Origin: Caulobacter sp. X
GTDB lineage: Bacteria; Pseudomonadota; Alphaproteobacteria; Caulobacterales; Caulobacteraceae
Direction: 5' to 3'
NCBI RefSeq assembly: GCF_002742635.1
Contig: NZ_PEGF01000002.1
Span: 992,001-1,056,000, forward strand
Length of the DNA: 64,000 bases
Shown: piece after piece, positions 31,732 to 40,728 of the stretch
How positions within the stretch are numbered: position 1 is the first letter of the stretch
Layout of the letters: every line of letters begins with the position of its first letter
Notes under the pieces: generated by a model
What the model was told of the DNA's origin: nothing
What the model saw: only the letters and a program-made list of their open reading frames with translations
Database searches by the model: none
Made by a program: the position numbers and the translations under genes

Positions 31732-33723
31732 ATGGTCCAGAACGACGATTTCGAGCCACGCCTGGGCAAGCCTCGGGCGCTGGGCTCCAGGCAGGGCAAG
31801 AGCTACCTGTCGCGGGTGCTGCGCTCGGCCATGCTGGCCAGCGGCGGGGTCTTCGGCAAGGCGCCGCGCAAGCTCAAGTTCACCGGCGCGCGGATCGGCA
31901 AGGGCGCGGGCGTCGCCCGGGTGCTGTCCTCACGCGACCGGTTCGCCGCCTACCGCGCCCGCCGGGTGATCGTGAAGTTCTCGATTCCGAAGCTTGCCGG
32001 CAAGGGCCTGGACGCGGCCCGCGCCCACATGCGCTATGTCCAGCGCGACGGCGTCACCCGCGAGGGCGCGCCCGGCCAGCTCTATGACGCCGCCTCCGAC
32101 AAGGCCGACGGCCGCGCCTTCATCGACCGGGCCGAGGCCGGCGGCGACGCCCGGCAATTTCGGTTCATCGTCTCGCCCGAGGACGGTGCCGAGTACGAGG
32201 ACCTCAAGCCCCTGACCCGCCGCCTGATGGCGCGGATGGAAGCCGACCTCGACACCAAGCTCGATTGGGTGGCCGTCGATCACCACAACACCGGCCACCC
32301 CCACACCCACATCATCGTGCGCGGTCGCGATGACCAGGGCCGCGAGCTGGTCATCGCCAAGGACTACCTGACCCAGGGCTTGCGCGAGCGCGCCGCCGAG
32401 CTGGTGTCGCTGGACCTGGGACCGCGCGCCGACCACGAGATCGAAGGGCGGTTGCGGCGCGAGGTCGATCAGGAGCGACTGACGAGCCTGGACCGCGGCC
32501 TGCTGCGCGACGTCGACGAAGCGGGCCTGTTCTCGCCGCGCCATGTCGATCCGCTGCTCTATTCCGTCCGGGCCGGGCGGCTGCAGACCCTCGCGCGCCT
32601 GGGCTTGGCGCAGGAGCGCGCGCCGACCCGCTGGCGCCTGGCCGACGGTCTGGAAGACACCCTGCGCCGCATGGGTGAGCGCGGCGACATCCAGAAGACG
32701 CTGTACCGTTCGCTGGAGGCGGGCGGCGTCGCGCGCGCCCCGGCCGATCAGGTCATCTACCAGCCAGGGGGGCCGGGTGCCCGACCATTGGTCGGCCGCC
32801 TGGTCGCGCGCGGCCTGTCGGACGAGTTGAAGGATCGCCATTATCTGGTCGTCGACGGCGTCGATGGTCGCGCCCACTATGTCGAGATCGGCCGGGGCCT
32901 GGCGGTCGAGCCGATCCCGGAGGGCGCGGTGGTGGCGATCGCGCCGCGTCCGGTCGAGCCCCGGGCCGTCGATCATACCGTGGCCAGGATCGCCGCCGTC
33001 AACGACGGGCGCTACAGCCTCGACCTGCACCTGGCCACCGATCCGACCGCCTCGGCCGCCTTCGCGCAGACCCATGTCCGAAGGCTCGAGGCCCTACGTC
33101 GGGGACGCGCCGGGGTCGAGCGCCAGGACGACGGGACCTGGATCATCGCCGCCGACCACGTCGAGCGGGCCGGCGCCTACGAGAAGAAGCAGGCCCAGGA
33201 CGCGCCCGTCGTGGTCCGCACCCTGTCGGCCCAGCGGCTCGACCAGCAGGTCGGCGCGGTCGGCGCCACCTGGCTTGATCGCGAACTGATCGCCGAGGCG
33301 CCCGAACCGCTGCGCGACGCCGGGTTCGGGCGCGACGTGCGCCAGGCGTTGGCCCAGCGTCGCCAATGGTTGATCGAGCAGGGCCTGGCCCAGCAGGAGC
33401 AGGACCGGGTGATCTATCGCGCCGGCCTCCTGACGCGTCTGCAACGGCGCGACCTGATCGCGGCGGCCGAAGGCCTGGCCCGCGAGACCGGGCTGGCCTT
33501 CTCCGAGGCGCGGCCGGGGCAGCGGGTCGAGGGCGTCTATCGGCGCGCGGTCGACCTGGCCAGCGGACGCTTTGCGATGATCGAGCGCAGCCGCGACTTC
33601 ACGCTCGTGCCGTGGCGTCCAGCGCTGGACGGCCAGGAGGGCCGCGCCGTGTCCGGCGTGCTGCGCGAGGCCGGCGTCAGCTGGACCATTGGACGCGGGC
33701 GGGGCGGCCCCGCAATCGACTAG
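31732..33723 (+). CDS. VirD2/DUF3363-type relaxase
   Basis: This 663-residue protein starts at ATG 31732 behind GGGAGAG. The histidine triad is in DHHNTGHPHTHIIVRGRD (His185, 189, 191, 193) and a candidate catalytic Tyr in AHMRYVQRDG (residue 102). The DUF3363 C-terminus follows. It nicks oriT and pilots the single strand through TraG. Normal relaxase-traG adjacency is broken by about 4.5 kb of defence genes. Confidence 0.9.
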   Translation: MVQNDDFEPRLGKPRALGSRQGKSYLSRVLRSAMLASGGVFGKAPRKLKFTGARIGKGAGVARVLSSRDRFAAYRARRVIVKFSIPKLAGKGLDAARAHMRYVQRDGVTREGAPGQLYDAASDKADGRAFIDRAEAGGDARQFRFIVSPEDGAEYEDLKPLTRRLMARMEADLDTKLDWVAVDHHNTGHPHTHIIVRGRDDQGRELVIAKDYLTQGLRERAAELVSLDLGPRADHEIEGRLRREVDQERLTSLDRGLLRDVDEAGLFSPRHVDPLLYSVRAGRLQTLARLGLAQERAPTRWRLADGLEDTLRRMGERGDIQKTLYRSLEAGGVARAPADQVIYQPGGPGARPLVGRLVARGLSDELKDRHYLVVDGVDGRAHYVEIGRGLAVEPIPEGAVVAIAPRPVEPRAVDHTVARIAAVNDGRYSLDLHLATDPTASAAFAQTHVRRLEALRRGRAGVERQDDGTWIIAADHVERAGAYEKKQAQDAPVVVRTLSAQRLDQQVGAVGATWLDRELIAEAPEPLRDAGFGRDVRQALAQRRQWLIEQGLAQQEQDRVIYRAGLLTRLQRRDLIAAAEGLARETGLAFSEARPGQRVEGVYRRAVDLASGRFAMIERSRDFTLVPWRPALDGQEGRAVSGVLREAGVSWTIGRGRGGPAID

Positions 33724-33790
33724 GCGGTGGGTTGCGTCCCGCAACTCAACCGGGCACTTTCAGCAAAGCTCGATCTCGCGCGTCGAGGCG

Positions 33791-35044
33791 ATGCGTGTGC
33801 TCCATCCAAAGTTTAGCGCCATGACCTTCCTGTCAGGCATATCCCGATCGGCCGAATGGCTCCTGCAATTCGACGAGTCCGACCGGGAAGCCGCAGCCTC
33901 TCTCATCGACGAGATCCTGCTGGTCAGTGGAGAGGCGTTTCAGCGCGGAATGCGGCGGCTGCTGGACGAGGTCGTCGCGTCTAGGCCATCGGCGGATGGA
34001 AAGATCGCCCTCTATGCCGAGCGACCGGTCAAAAAGGTGTTCGGCAAGATTCCCGCGTTCTTTCCTGACTCGCGTCACGGCAAGGCGACGGGCCCCGGCG
34101 TGCAGCCCGTTCGAGCCGATCCTCGCGATCAGGAGATCGGCAGCGAGGGCGTGGTCGCCCAGCTGATTACCGACTACTGCCGACAGAACCCCGAGGTGGC
34201 GCTGTCCCATCCCGGCCCGGATAAACTGAGGGCCGATCGCGTCGGCCATATCGTGATTGTCACCGACTTCATCGGATCGGGCAAACGCGTCCACGACATG
34301 TTGGAGGCGTTCCGGTACGTGGCGACCTTGCGCAGCTGGCGGTCGGGCGGGCGCCTGAAGTTCACGGTCGTGGCCTATTCGGCTTTGACCGAAGGCCTCT
34401 ACATCCTCGAGAACCAGAAGTTGAAGCCTCAGGTCCGCCTGGCCGTCGGATGTCCGACCTTGTTTGGCGGGTTCGGCCGATCGGCTTCGGTCAAGATGGT
34501 CGATCTGTGCCGCCGCTATCCGCCCAGGCGAAACAACCCGTTCGGCTTCCGAGGCGGCGGGGCCCTGATCGCCTTCGCCCACGGCTGTCCGAACAACGCG
34601 CCCGCCATGCTCTGGAGCCGGGCCGACGGCTGGAGACCACTGTTTCATGGCCGCAGCACGGCCGCGACGGTGGAAGCCTTTCCTGTTAGCGAGACCCAGG
34701 CGTTGGACGAGCGGGCCCAACGTCTGCTCGGGGTGCGCAGCGCCCAGGAAGCCCTCTCGGCGCCGACCACGAAATTGTGGGTCTCGACGATGATGGTGCT
34801 AGCCGCCTGCGAGGACGGCGCCAGAGATGCCAAGGCGGTTTCGGGGCGCTCGAGTCTGGGCGTTGCCGAGACGGAGTCGATACTGCGCTTCGCGCAGGTC
34901 GCGCGATGGCTGACCGACAAGCTCACCATGACGCCGCTGGGGCGAAAGGAGCTTGCGCGCCTGCGTCGGCGAGGTCGGCGGCGACCGGTGCTTCCCAGCA
35001 AGGACAGTCCCTTCTACTATCCCAGTCAGCTGAGGGTTCCTTGA
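33791..35044 (+). CDS. PRTase-like retron effector with C-terminal winged helix
   Basis: In this 417-residue protein residues 150-166 hold a phosphoribosyltransferase loop (HIVIVTDFIGSGKR), and FAHGCPNNAPAMLW at 261-274 matches the conserved PNN-x-LW block of PRTase-like proteins from conflict systems. The last about 80 residues (ESILRFAQVARWLTDKL, TPLGRKELARLRR) look like a winged helix. Retrons pair a toxic effector with RT and msDNA; by its position directly upstream of the ncRNA and RT this is the effector. As I recall, PRTase-type effectors define retron type III. The start is uncertain: ATG 33791 or 33821. Its last codons encode one arm of the ncRNA. Confidence 0.75.
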   Translation: MRVLHPKFSAMTFLSGISRSAEWLLQFDESDREAAASLIDEILLVSGEAFQRGMRRLLDEVVASRPSADGKIALYAERPVKKVFGKIPAFFPDSRHGKATGPGVQPVRADPRDQEIGSEGVVAQLITDYCRQNPEVALSHPGPDKLRADRVGHIVIVTDFIGSGKRVHDMLEAFRYVATLRSWRSGGRLKFTVVAYSALTEGLYILENQKLKPQVRLAVGCPTLFGGFGRSASVKMVDLCRRYPPRRNNPFGFRGGGALIAFAHGCPNNAPAMLWSRADGWRPLFHGRSTAATVEAFPVSETQALDERAQRLLGVRSAQEALSAPTTKLWVSTMMVLAACEDGARDAKAVSGRSSLGVAETESILRFAQVARWLTDKLTMTPLGRKELARLRRRGRRRPVLPSKDSPFYYPSQLRVP

Positions 35045-35245
35045 GGGCAATTAGGAATGCGCCGCGAAAGCGGCGATGGGCTTCTTCGCGGAAGCCTAGG
35101 GCGTCGGATTCTCGGCGCTCGTCTCGCGTAGCTCTCTTTTCATGCTGCGCAATACTGCAAGCCTTTCCTGGCGGTGTCTTGGGTGCGCCTTGCAGTATTA
35201 CCCACCGGAGTGGGTCGAAGTAAGTGTCGTCCTGGAACCCTCAGC
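35029..35245 (+). ncRNA. Retron msr-msd RNA
   Basis: The outer arms a1 GCTGAGGGTTCC (35029-35040) and a2 GGAACCCTCAGC (35234-35245) are perfectly complementary over 12 bp. After a1 come two msr hairpins: CGCCGC-GAAA-GCGGCG (35060-35075) and TGGGCTTC-N6-GAAGCCTA (35077-35098). An msd-type long hairpin follows, AATACTGCAAG (35151-35161) pairing with CTTGCAGTATT (35189-35199) around a 27-nt loop, then ACCCAC-CGGA-GTGGGT (35200-35215). Order and spacing fit a retron RNA read by the RT just downstream. The branching G is not certain; the GAGGG or TTAGG after a1 are candidates. Arms lie inside the effector end and the RT 5' region. Confidence 0.85.
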
Positions 35246-36405
35246 ACTATCGTTTCGATGGCGAGCGCCAGGGCGTGCCCGGCGCGGTGATCGACTCCGC
35301 GCTCGCGATCATGGAGCGGATCCGGCGCGTCGATCCGCGGATGACGCCCGTCTTCACCCTGCGCCACCTCAGCGAAATGACGGGCACGCGCTACGGCCTG
35401 TTGCGCAGCGTCGTCGCGCGTCGGACGCACCCCTACAAGGTCTTCACCTTGAAGAAGGCGATCCCCGGACGCACACGCGTTCGCCTGATCTGCACGCCCA
35501 ATCGGGAGCTTAAGACGACGCAGGACTGGATCGTCCGCAACATCCTCCAACACACCCGCGCCCATCCTGCGAGCTACGCCTACCACCCCGGTTCGCGACC
35601 TGAGTTCGCCGCGAGGATGCATTGCGGCTGTGATTTCCTCCTTAAGGTCGATATCGAAGACTTCTTCACCCGGGTGACAGAAGGTAAGATCTGCGAGGTC
35701 TTTGAAGGTCTTGGCTATCCGGACCTGATCGCCTTCGAGTTGGCCAGACTGACAACTGTCGTGGCGTCCGGCGGCAAGAGCCCCAGCGTTGACCCGGCCG
35801 TGCGCTGGCCAACTATCAAGGCCTATCAGCACGCTGCGGAAGGTTTCCTACCTCAAGGCGCACCGACCAGTCCGATGCTCTCCAATCTGGTCATGCGCCA
35901 TCTGGACGATCGGTTCGCGGCGATGGCCGCTGCGGCGAACATGAAATACACGCGCTATGCCGACGACCTGGCGTTCTCGGCCCGAAAGCCGCACACGCGC
36001 GCCACGGTGGCGGCCTTCAAGCGCAAGGTTCTGCGCGAACTGTCGGAGGCCGGCTATAGGCCGAACCTGCGCAAGACGGCCATCCGCGGACCAGGCGCGC
36101 GCCGGATCGTCCTTGGCATGCTGGTCGACGGACCCGAGCCCCGGCTGTCGCGCGAATTCAAGGATGATCTGCGCCAGCATCTGCACTACCTGGCCAGCGA
36201 GGATTTTGGTCCATCGCGACATGCGGAACGGCAAAAGCTCTCCGTGTCGACCCTCTATCATAGGGTCCGCGGCCTGATCGGCTGGGCGATGCGGGTGGAG
36301 CCGAAGTTTGGGGCCAAGTGTCTGGCGCAGTTCGAGGCCGTGGCTTGGCCGCCGATCGACATTCGATCGCCGATCAACGCCATCGACTGGGACGAGTTGG
36401 CTTAG
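35224..36405 (+). CDS. Retron-type reverse transcriptase
   Basis: This 393-residue protein is given from GTG 35224. Motifs in order are: retron region X-like EFAARMHCGCDF (128-138), KVDIEDFF (141-148), LPQGAPTSPMLSN (209-221), and the catalytic YTRYADDL (242-249). IVLGMLVDG stands where retrons have the VTG motif. It reverse-transcribes the msd part of the upstream RNA from a 2'-OH branch. ATG 35311 is an alternative start that keeps all motifs and leaves arm a2 outside the gene; GGAG 13 bp before the GTG favours neither strongly. Confidence 0.9.
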   Translation: MSSWNPQHYRFDGERQGVPGAVIDSALAIMERIRRVDPRMTPVFTLRHLSEMTGTRYGLLRSVVARRTHPYKVFTLKKAIPGRTRVRLICTPNRELKTTQDWIVRNILQHTRAHPASYAYHPGSRPEFAARMHCGCDFLLKVDIEDFFTRVTEGKICEVFEGLGYPDLIAFELARLTTVVASGGKSPSVDPAVRWPTIKAYQHAAEGFLPQGAPTSPMLSNLVMRHLDDRFAAMAAAANMKYTRYADDLAFSARKPHTRATVAAFKRKVLRELSEAGYRPNLRKTAIRGPGARRIVLGMLVDGPEPRLSREFKDDLRQHLHYLASEDFGPSRHAERQKLSVSTLYHRVRGLIGWAMRVEPKFGAKCLAQFEAVAWPPIDIRSPINAIDWDELA

Positions 36406-36449
36406 GCCAGGCGGTCGTGATCCACGAGAGCTTTCTGTCGATTGGCAGC

Positions 36450-37481
36450 CTACGGCGTGGCGCTGGATCTGGCCGCGTTGGCCTTGTCCTGCAGGCTCTG
36501 GCATCGCGCCATCAGCGCGTCGAAGGGCTCGGCGACGCCGTCCAGATAGCCGGCCTCGATCATGGCTTGGTAGTCGGCTTCGAGCACGGCGCGAGCCTCG
36601 CCCTCCGGGACCAACCGCAGGCCGCCTGCAACGGCCGCCCCGTAGTCGATGACTTCCCCGGCAGGATCGGCTTCGATGAAGAACTTGGACTTGTGGTCAG
36701 CCACGGCCTTGGCCAACTCCGGATCCGCGATGGCGACATCGGCGACGCCGGCCAGATCCAGCCGCGCTAGGTCGTAGCAGTGTCGGGCAAAGCCCGCCCC
36801 GCCCTTGAAGCGGCCTTGAACGCAGAAGACGTGAACCGCCGTGGCCTTCTCCCAGAAGGTTCGTTCGGCGGTCATCACGCAGGGCGTGGCCGCAGGAAAC
36901 TCCAGCTCTTCGAAGGCCTTAGCCAGATAGCAGTCGACCGGACGCGGTGAGGCGGGCTGCCCGGTGGCGCGGGCGCCAAATTCCAGCTTCACTCGGGGGC
37001 GCACATAGCCGGGGTAGTCGGCCGCGGTCTCGTAAACCACGAGCAGGTCCTGACCGTCCTGTTCGACGTGAGCGGGAAGGCCGTCAGCCGCCAGGCGTTC
37101 GGCAAGGTATGGTGCGACCGTATCGCGGATGAAGCGTGGCAAGAGACGTTCGCGCACGCGTCGCGAAACGCTCTTGGCCTCTTCAGGCGTCAATTGGGCC
37201 GGGTCGCCAAAGCGTGGGTCGCCCGTCAGCTTGCCGATGTCGTAGGTCAGGTCGACGTCTTCGGAAAACCGGTCGATGATATCGTAGGCCTTGGATAGCG
37301 ACGTGCCGCCCTTGAACACCAGGCCGTCGGCGAACGGCGCGGCGAAGAGCGCCTCGAGTGTCCAGACGACCCAGACATCCTTTTCGAGCAGATAGGACGC
37401 ACGTTCGAGGCCACGCCCGGGCGCGGCCTCGAGCACCTCGCGACGATCATCCCGGGAGAGGTTCAGGAACCGGTCAGCCAC
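36450..37481 (-). CDS. abiEii: AbiEii/AbiGii-type nucleotidyltransferase toxin
   Basis: This 343-residue protein has the nucleotidyltransferase motif GLVFKGGTSLSKAYDIIDRF followed by SEDVDLTYD, the hallmark of AbiEii toxins, which modify tRNA or otherwise halt growth in phage-infected cells. It starts at GTG 37481, overlapping the antitoxin gene by 8 bp. It is the toxin of a type IV toxin-antitoxin pair, and its tail faces the retron RT. Confidence 0.9.
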   Translation of the reverse strand: MADRFLNLSRDDRREVLEAAPGRGLERASYLLEKDVWVVWTLEALFAAPFADGLVFKGGTSLSKAYDIIDRFSEDVDLTYDIGKLTGDPRFGDPAQLTPEEAKSVSRRVRERLLPRFIRDTVAPYLAERLAADGLPAHVEQDGQDLLVVYETAADYPGYVRPRVKLEFGARATGQPASPRPVDCYLAKAFEELEFPAATPCVMTAERTFWEKATAVHVFCVQGRFKGGAGFARHCYDLARLDLAGVADVAIADPELAKAVADHKSKFFIEADPAGEVIDYGAAVAGGLRLVPEGEARAVLEADYQAMIEAGYLDGVAEPFDALMARCQSLQDKANAARSSATP

Positions 37482-38067
37482 GCGCCAGGCTCGAAACTTC
37501 CTGAGCCAGCCATGTGGGCAGACGACCTCGCAGGTTCAGGAGGGTCTGCACGGTCTCGGCCGGTAGTCGGCGCTTGAGAGCCTTGAGCGTTTCGGCGGCG
37601 CGTTCAGGGCCAGCCCAGGCGAGTGCACGGACGGCGTCGCCGGCCGGCTGGCCGGGCAACAGCAACTCCCAGTCCCGGGCGTGGCGAAGTTCGAGCTGTT
37701 GGCCCCCGATCTTCAGTCCCCGGCTTTTGCCCGAAGTGAGATAGATCGCCTTCATCGGTGTCTGGGTGGTCAGGCCCAGGGCGTTGGCGGCCGCCGCGCC
37801 ATGGCTTGCGATGACCTCGCCGGTGGTGCTGGAAATCGCCTGCACCACCGTGGCGGCGGAGGGCGTGCGGGGGCCGTATTTACCCTGCCGAGGACGAAGG
37901 TAGAGGCCCCGACCGATGCGGCTCAGCGCGCCCGAACGCGACAGACGCACGAGCGCCTGATCGACGGCGGCGCGCGATCCCAGATGCAGCAACTCCTTGG
38001 CGCGAAGCGTCGTCCCTTCGGGCGCGGCTTCGGCGTGGGCGAGGATATGATCTGCGAGCGCGGACAT
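37474..38067 (-). CDS. abiEi: AbiEi-type antitoxin/repressor
   Basis: This 197-residue protein starts at ATG 38067 behind AAGGAG. The N-terminal winged helix (RAKELLHLGSRAAVDQALVR, GALSRIGRGLYLRP) is followed by the AbiEi body (EVIASHGAAAANALGLTTQT, KAIYLTSGKSRGLKIG). It neutralises AbiEii and represses its own operon through the inverted repeat directly upstream. Confidence 0.88.
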   Translation of the reverse strand: MSALADHILAHAEAAPEGTTLRAKELLHLGSRAAVDQALVRLSRSGALSRIGRGLYLRPRQGKYGPRTPSAATVVQAISSTTGEVIASHGAAAANALGLTTQTPMKAIYLTSGKSRGLKIGGQQLELRHARDWELLLPGQPAGDAVRALAWAGPERAAETLKALKRRLPAETVQTLLNLRGRLPTWLAQEVSSLARG

Positions 38068-38076
38068 GACAGTCTC

Positions 38077-38109
38077 CTTGTCAGAAAGTATCACATATTT
38101 TCTGACAAG
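38077..38109 (-). promoter_or_regulatory. AbiEi operator
   Basis: CTTGTCAGAAA (38077-38087) and TTTCTGACAAG (38099-38109) form a perfect 11-bp inverted repeat with an 11-bp AT-rich centre that probably holds the -10. It lies 9 bp before the antitoxin start codon. AbiEi proteins are known to bind such repeats and repress their operon. Confidence 0.75.
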
Positions 38110-38279
38110 CGCAAGACTGGCGCGCCCCGCGAAGATCCGCCCAGACTGAACCCGCCGGACAAGACGGCGCCTAGCGCGTCCTAGCGCGGGCCTAACCGCC
38201 ATAAGCGATTCCGGGGCGCCGCCTGAGCCTCTCCTGGCCCTGATCCGCATGCCGCGGCGCAGGGCTCGGGACCCGGCGC

Positions 38280-40319
38280 ATGACGCCCACCAAGCTCCTC
38301 ATCGGCCAGATTCTCGCGGTCTTCGCGATCATGATGCTGGGCGTCTGGACCGCGACCCAGTGGGCAGCGGCGATGCTCGACTACCAGGTCCAATTGGGCG
38401 CGCCCTGGGCGACGCCGTTCGGCCAGCCGCTCTATCGCCCCTGGCAGCTCTTCGACTGGTGGTTCCACTACGAGGCCTATGCGCCGTCGGTCTTCAACAA
38501 GGCCGGCCTGCTGGCCGGCGCCAGCGGATTTCTCGGCTGCGCCTGCGCGATCGCCGGCTCGCTGTGGCGGGCGCGTCAGACCGGCCAGGTCACCACCTAC
38601 GGATCTTCGCGCTGGGCCAGCCGCCGTGAAGTGACGGCCGCCGGATTGTTCCGGTCGAAAGGTGTGTTCCTCGGCCAGTTGGCTGGCCGCTACCTGCGCC
38701 ATGCCGGCCCCGAGCATGTGATGGCCTTCGCCCCGACCCGATCGGGCAAGGGCGTGGGCCTGGTCGTCCCGACCCTGCTGTCGTGGACCGGCAGCGCCGT
38801 CGTCCACGACATCAAGGGTGAGAACTGGACCCTGACCGCCGGCTGGCGCTCGACGTTCTCGCACTGCCTGCTGTTCAACCCGACCGACGCGCGGTCGGCT
38901 CGCTACAATCCGCTGCTGGAGGTCCGCAAAGGACCCGACGAAGTCCGCGACGTTCAGAATATCGCCGACGTGCTCGTCGACCCGGAAGGCGCTTTGGAGC
39001 GCCGGTCGCATTGGGAAAAAACCAGCCACAGCCTGCTGGTCGGGGCCATCCTTCACGTCCTCTACGCCGAAGAGGAAAAGACCCTCGCTCGGGTCGCCAC
39101 CTTCCTCTCCGATCCTCAGCGCTCGTTCGCCCACACCCTGCGGCGGATGATGGCCACCAACCATCTGGGCACGCCGGACGCGCCCAAGGTTCACCCCGTC
39201 GTCGCCAGCGCGGCGCGCGAGGTCCTCAATAAGTCCGAGAACGAGCGCAGCGGGGTCCTCTCCACGGCGATGTCGTTCCTGGGCCTCTATCGCGATCCGA
39301 CCGTCGCCCTGACCACCAGCGCCTGCGACTGGCGGATCGCCGACCTCGTCGACGCCCCAGTCCCGGTGACCCTCTACCTGGTCATCCCGCCATCTGACAT
39401 CTCCCGGACCAAACCGCTGGTGCGGCTGGTGCTCAACCAGATCGGCCGTCGCCTGACCGAGCGCCTCGAAGGCGACCCGGCCAAGAGCCGCAAGCACCAG
39501 CTCCTGATGATGCTCGACGAGTTCCCCGCTCTGGGGCGCCTGGACTTCTTCGAGACCGCCTTGGCGTTCATGGCCGGCTACGGCATCCGCGCCTACCTGA
39601 TCGCCCAGAGCCTGAACCAGATCTCCAAGGCCTATGGCGAGAACAACGCCATTCTGGACAACTGCCACGTCCGGATTGCGTTCTCCTCGAACGACGAGCG
39701 CACCGCCAAGCGCATCTCGGACGCTCTGGGTACGGCGACAGAGCTGCGCGCCCAGCGCAACTATGCCGGCCACCGGCTCTCGCCCTGGCTCAGCCATGTC
39801 ATGGTCAGCCGTCAGGAGACCGCTCGGCCGTTGCTGACGCCCGGCGAGGTCATGCAGCTGCCGCCGGACGACGCGCTGGTCCTGGTCTCGGGTCTGGCGC
39901 CGATCCGCGCCAAGAAGCTCCGCTACTACGAGGACGACAATTTCGCGCGCCGTGTCGCCGGGCCTCCGACGCTGGGTGATGGCGGCTATGTCGATCGTCC
40001 GCCGCCGCGTGGCGACGATTGGGGCGGACAGGTGCGTGGCCCTCACGCCGAACTGGCCGGCGTGGTCGACGCCGAGGCCCTGCTGGATGAGGAGGGCGGT
40101 CTCCAGCAGCAACGCCATCCTGGCCTCTCAGAGGACGCCACGGTCCGGCCGAGCGGCGAGGATGTCGAGCTTGGTCTGGGTTTGGGCGAGGACGACGGCG
40201 ACGTCGCCGCCGACCGCGCGGCCATGGCCCGCGCCCAAGCCACCGCGCCGCTCGCCCGCGCCCACGCCATGAACGAAGGGGCCGGTCGTGGCGACGACGA
40301 CCTGCTCCCGTCTTTCTGA
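38280..40319 (+). CDS. traG: TraG/VirD4 coupling protein
   Basis: This 679-residue protein has N-terminal membrane segments (LLIGQILAVFAIMMLGVWTA and a second near residue 80). Walker A is in FAPTRSGKGVGLVVPTLLS, Walker B in LMMLDEFPALGRLDFFETA, followed by YLIAQSLNQI. It links the relaxosome to the mating pore. It is the first gene of a tightly packed operon that runs to about 50.6 kb. Confidence 0.93.
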   Translation: MTPTKLLIGQILAVFAIMMLGVWTATQWAAAMLDYQVQLGAPWATPFGQPLYRPWQLFDWWFHYEAYAPSVFNKAGLLAGASGFLGCACAIAGSLWRARQTGQVTTYGSSRWASRREVTAAGLFRSKGVFLGQLAGRYLRHAGPEHVMAFAPTRSGKGVGLVVPTLLSWTGSAVVHDIKGENWTLTAGWRSTFSHCLLFNPTDARSARYNPLLEVRKGPDEVRDVQNIADVLVDPEGALERRSHWEKTSHSLLVGAILHVLYAEEEKTLARVATFLSDPQRSFAHTLRRMMATNHLGTPDAPKVHPVVASAAREVLNKSENERSGVLSTAMSFLGLYRDPTVALTTSACDWRIADLVDAPVPVTLYLVIPPSDISRTKPLVRLVLNQIGRRLTERLEGDPAKSRKHQLLMMLDEFPALGRLDFFETALAFMAGYGIRAYLIAQSLNQISKAYGENNAILDNCHVRIAFSSNDERTAKRISDALGTATELRAQRNYAGHRLSPWLSHVMVSRQETARPLLTPGEVMQLPPDDALVLVSGLAPIRAKKLRYYEDDNFARRVAGPPTLGDGGYVDRPPPRGDDWGGQVRGPHAELAGVVDAEALLDEEGGLQQQRHPGLSEDATVRPSGEDVELGLGLGEDDGDVAADRAAMARAQATAPLARAHAMNEGAGRGDDDLLPSF

Positions 40320-40329
40320 GGGGGCGATC

Positions 40330-40728
40330 GTGAAGCCCCGCCATCACCTCTATCTCGACGACGCGCTGACCGCCGAACTCGATCGGCTGGGAAACAAGCC
40401 GGGGACCTCCAAGTCGGCCATCGTCGCCGACGCCCTGCGGGCTTATCTGGGCCGCCGTGCGGCCGGCGAGATCGACGACCTCTTCAAGGTCCGGCTCGAC
40501 CGGATGAGCCGCCAGCTCGGCCGGATCGAGCGCGACCAGAAGATCCTGCTCGAAAGCCTGGCGCTGTTTGTCCGCTACCAGCTGACCGTCACCGCACCGC
40601 TGCCGGAATCCGACAAGGCCGCCCAGGCCGTCGGCCGCGAGCGTTTCGCCCGCTTCGTCGACCAGGTTGGCCGTCAGGTCGCCAGTGGCCGCGCGACCCT
40701 GGATCAGACCGGGGAAGCGGCGTCATGA
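40330..40728 (+). CDS. CopG/ribbon-helix-helix-like protein
   Basis: This 132-residue protein has an N-terminal RHH fold (HHLYLDDALTAELDRLGNKP, TSKSAIVADALRAYLGRRA) followed by a helical tail. GTG 40330 is chosen because the extension to 40288 overlaps traG. The usual CopG-type gene between traG and trbB in these elements is a likely regulator of the operon. The stop overlaps the trbB ATG. Confidence 0.82.
   Translation: MKPRHHLYLDDALTAELDRLGNKPGTSKSAIVADALRAYLGRRAAGEIDDLFKVRLDRMSRQLGRIERDQKILLESLALFVRYQLTVTAPLPESDKAAQAVGRERFARFVDQVGRQVASGRATLDQTGEAAS

Noticed and set aside
35045..35223. CRISPR-like or attachment-site explanation for the inverted repeats before the RT
   Set aside because: There are single nested hairpins with a1/a2 arms, not regularly spaced direct repeats; the retron RNA explains all of them.
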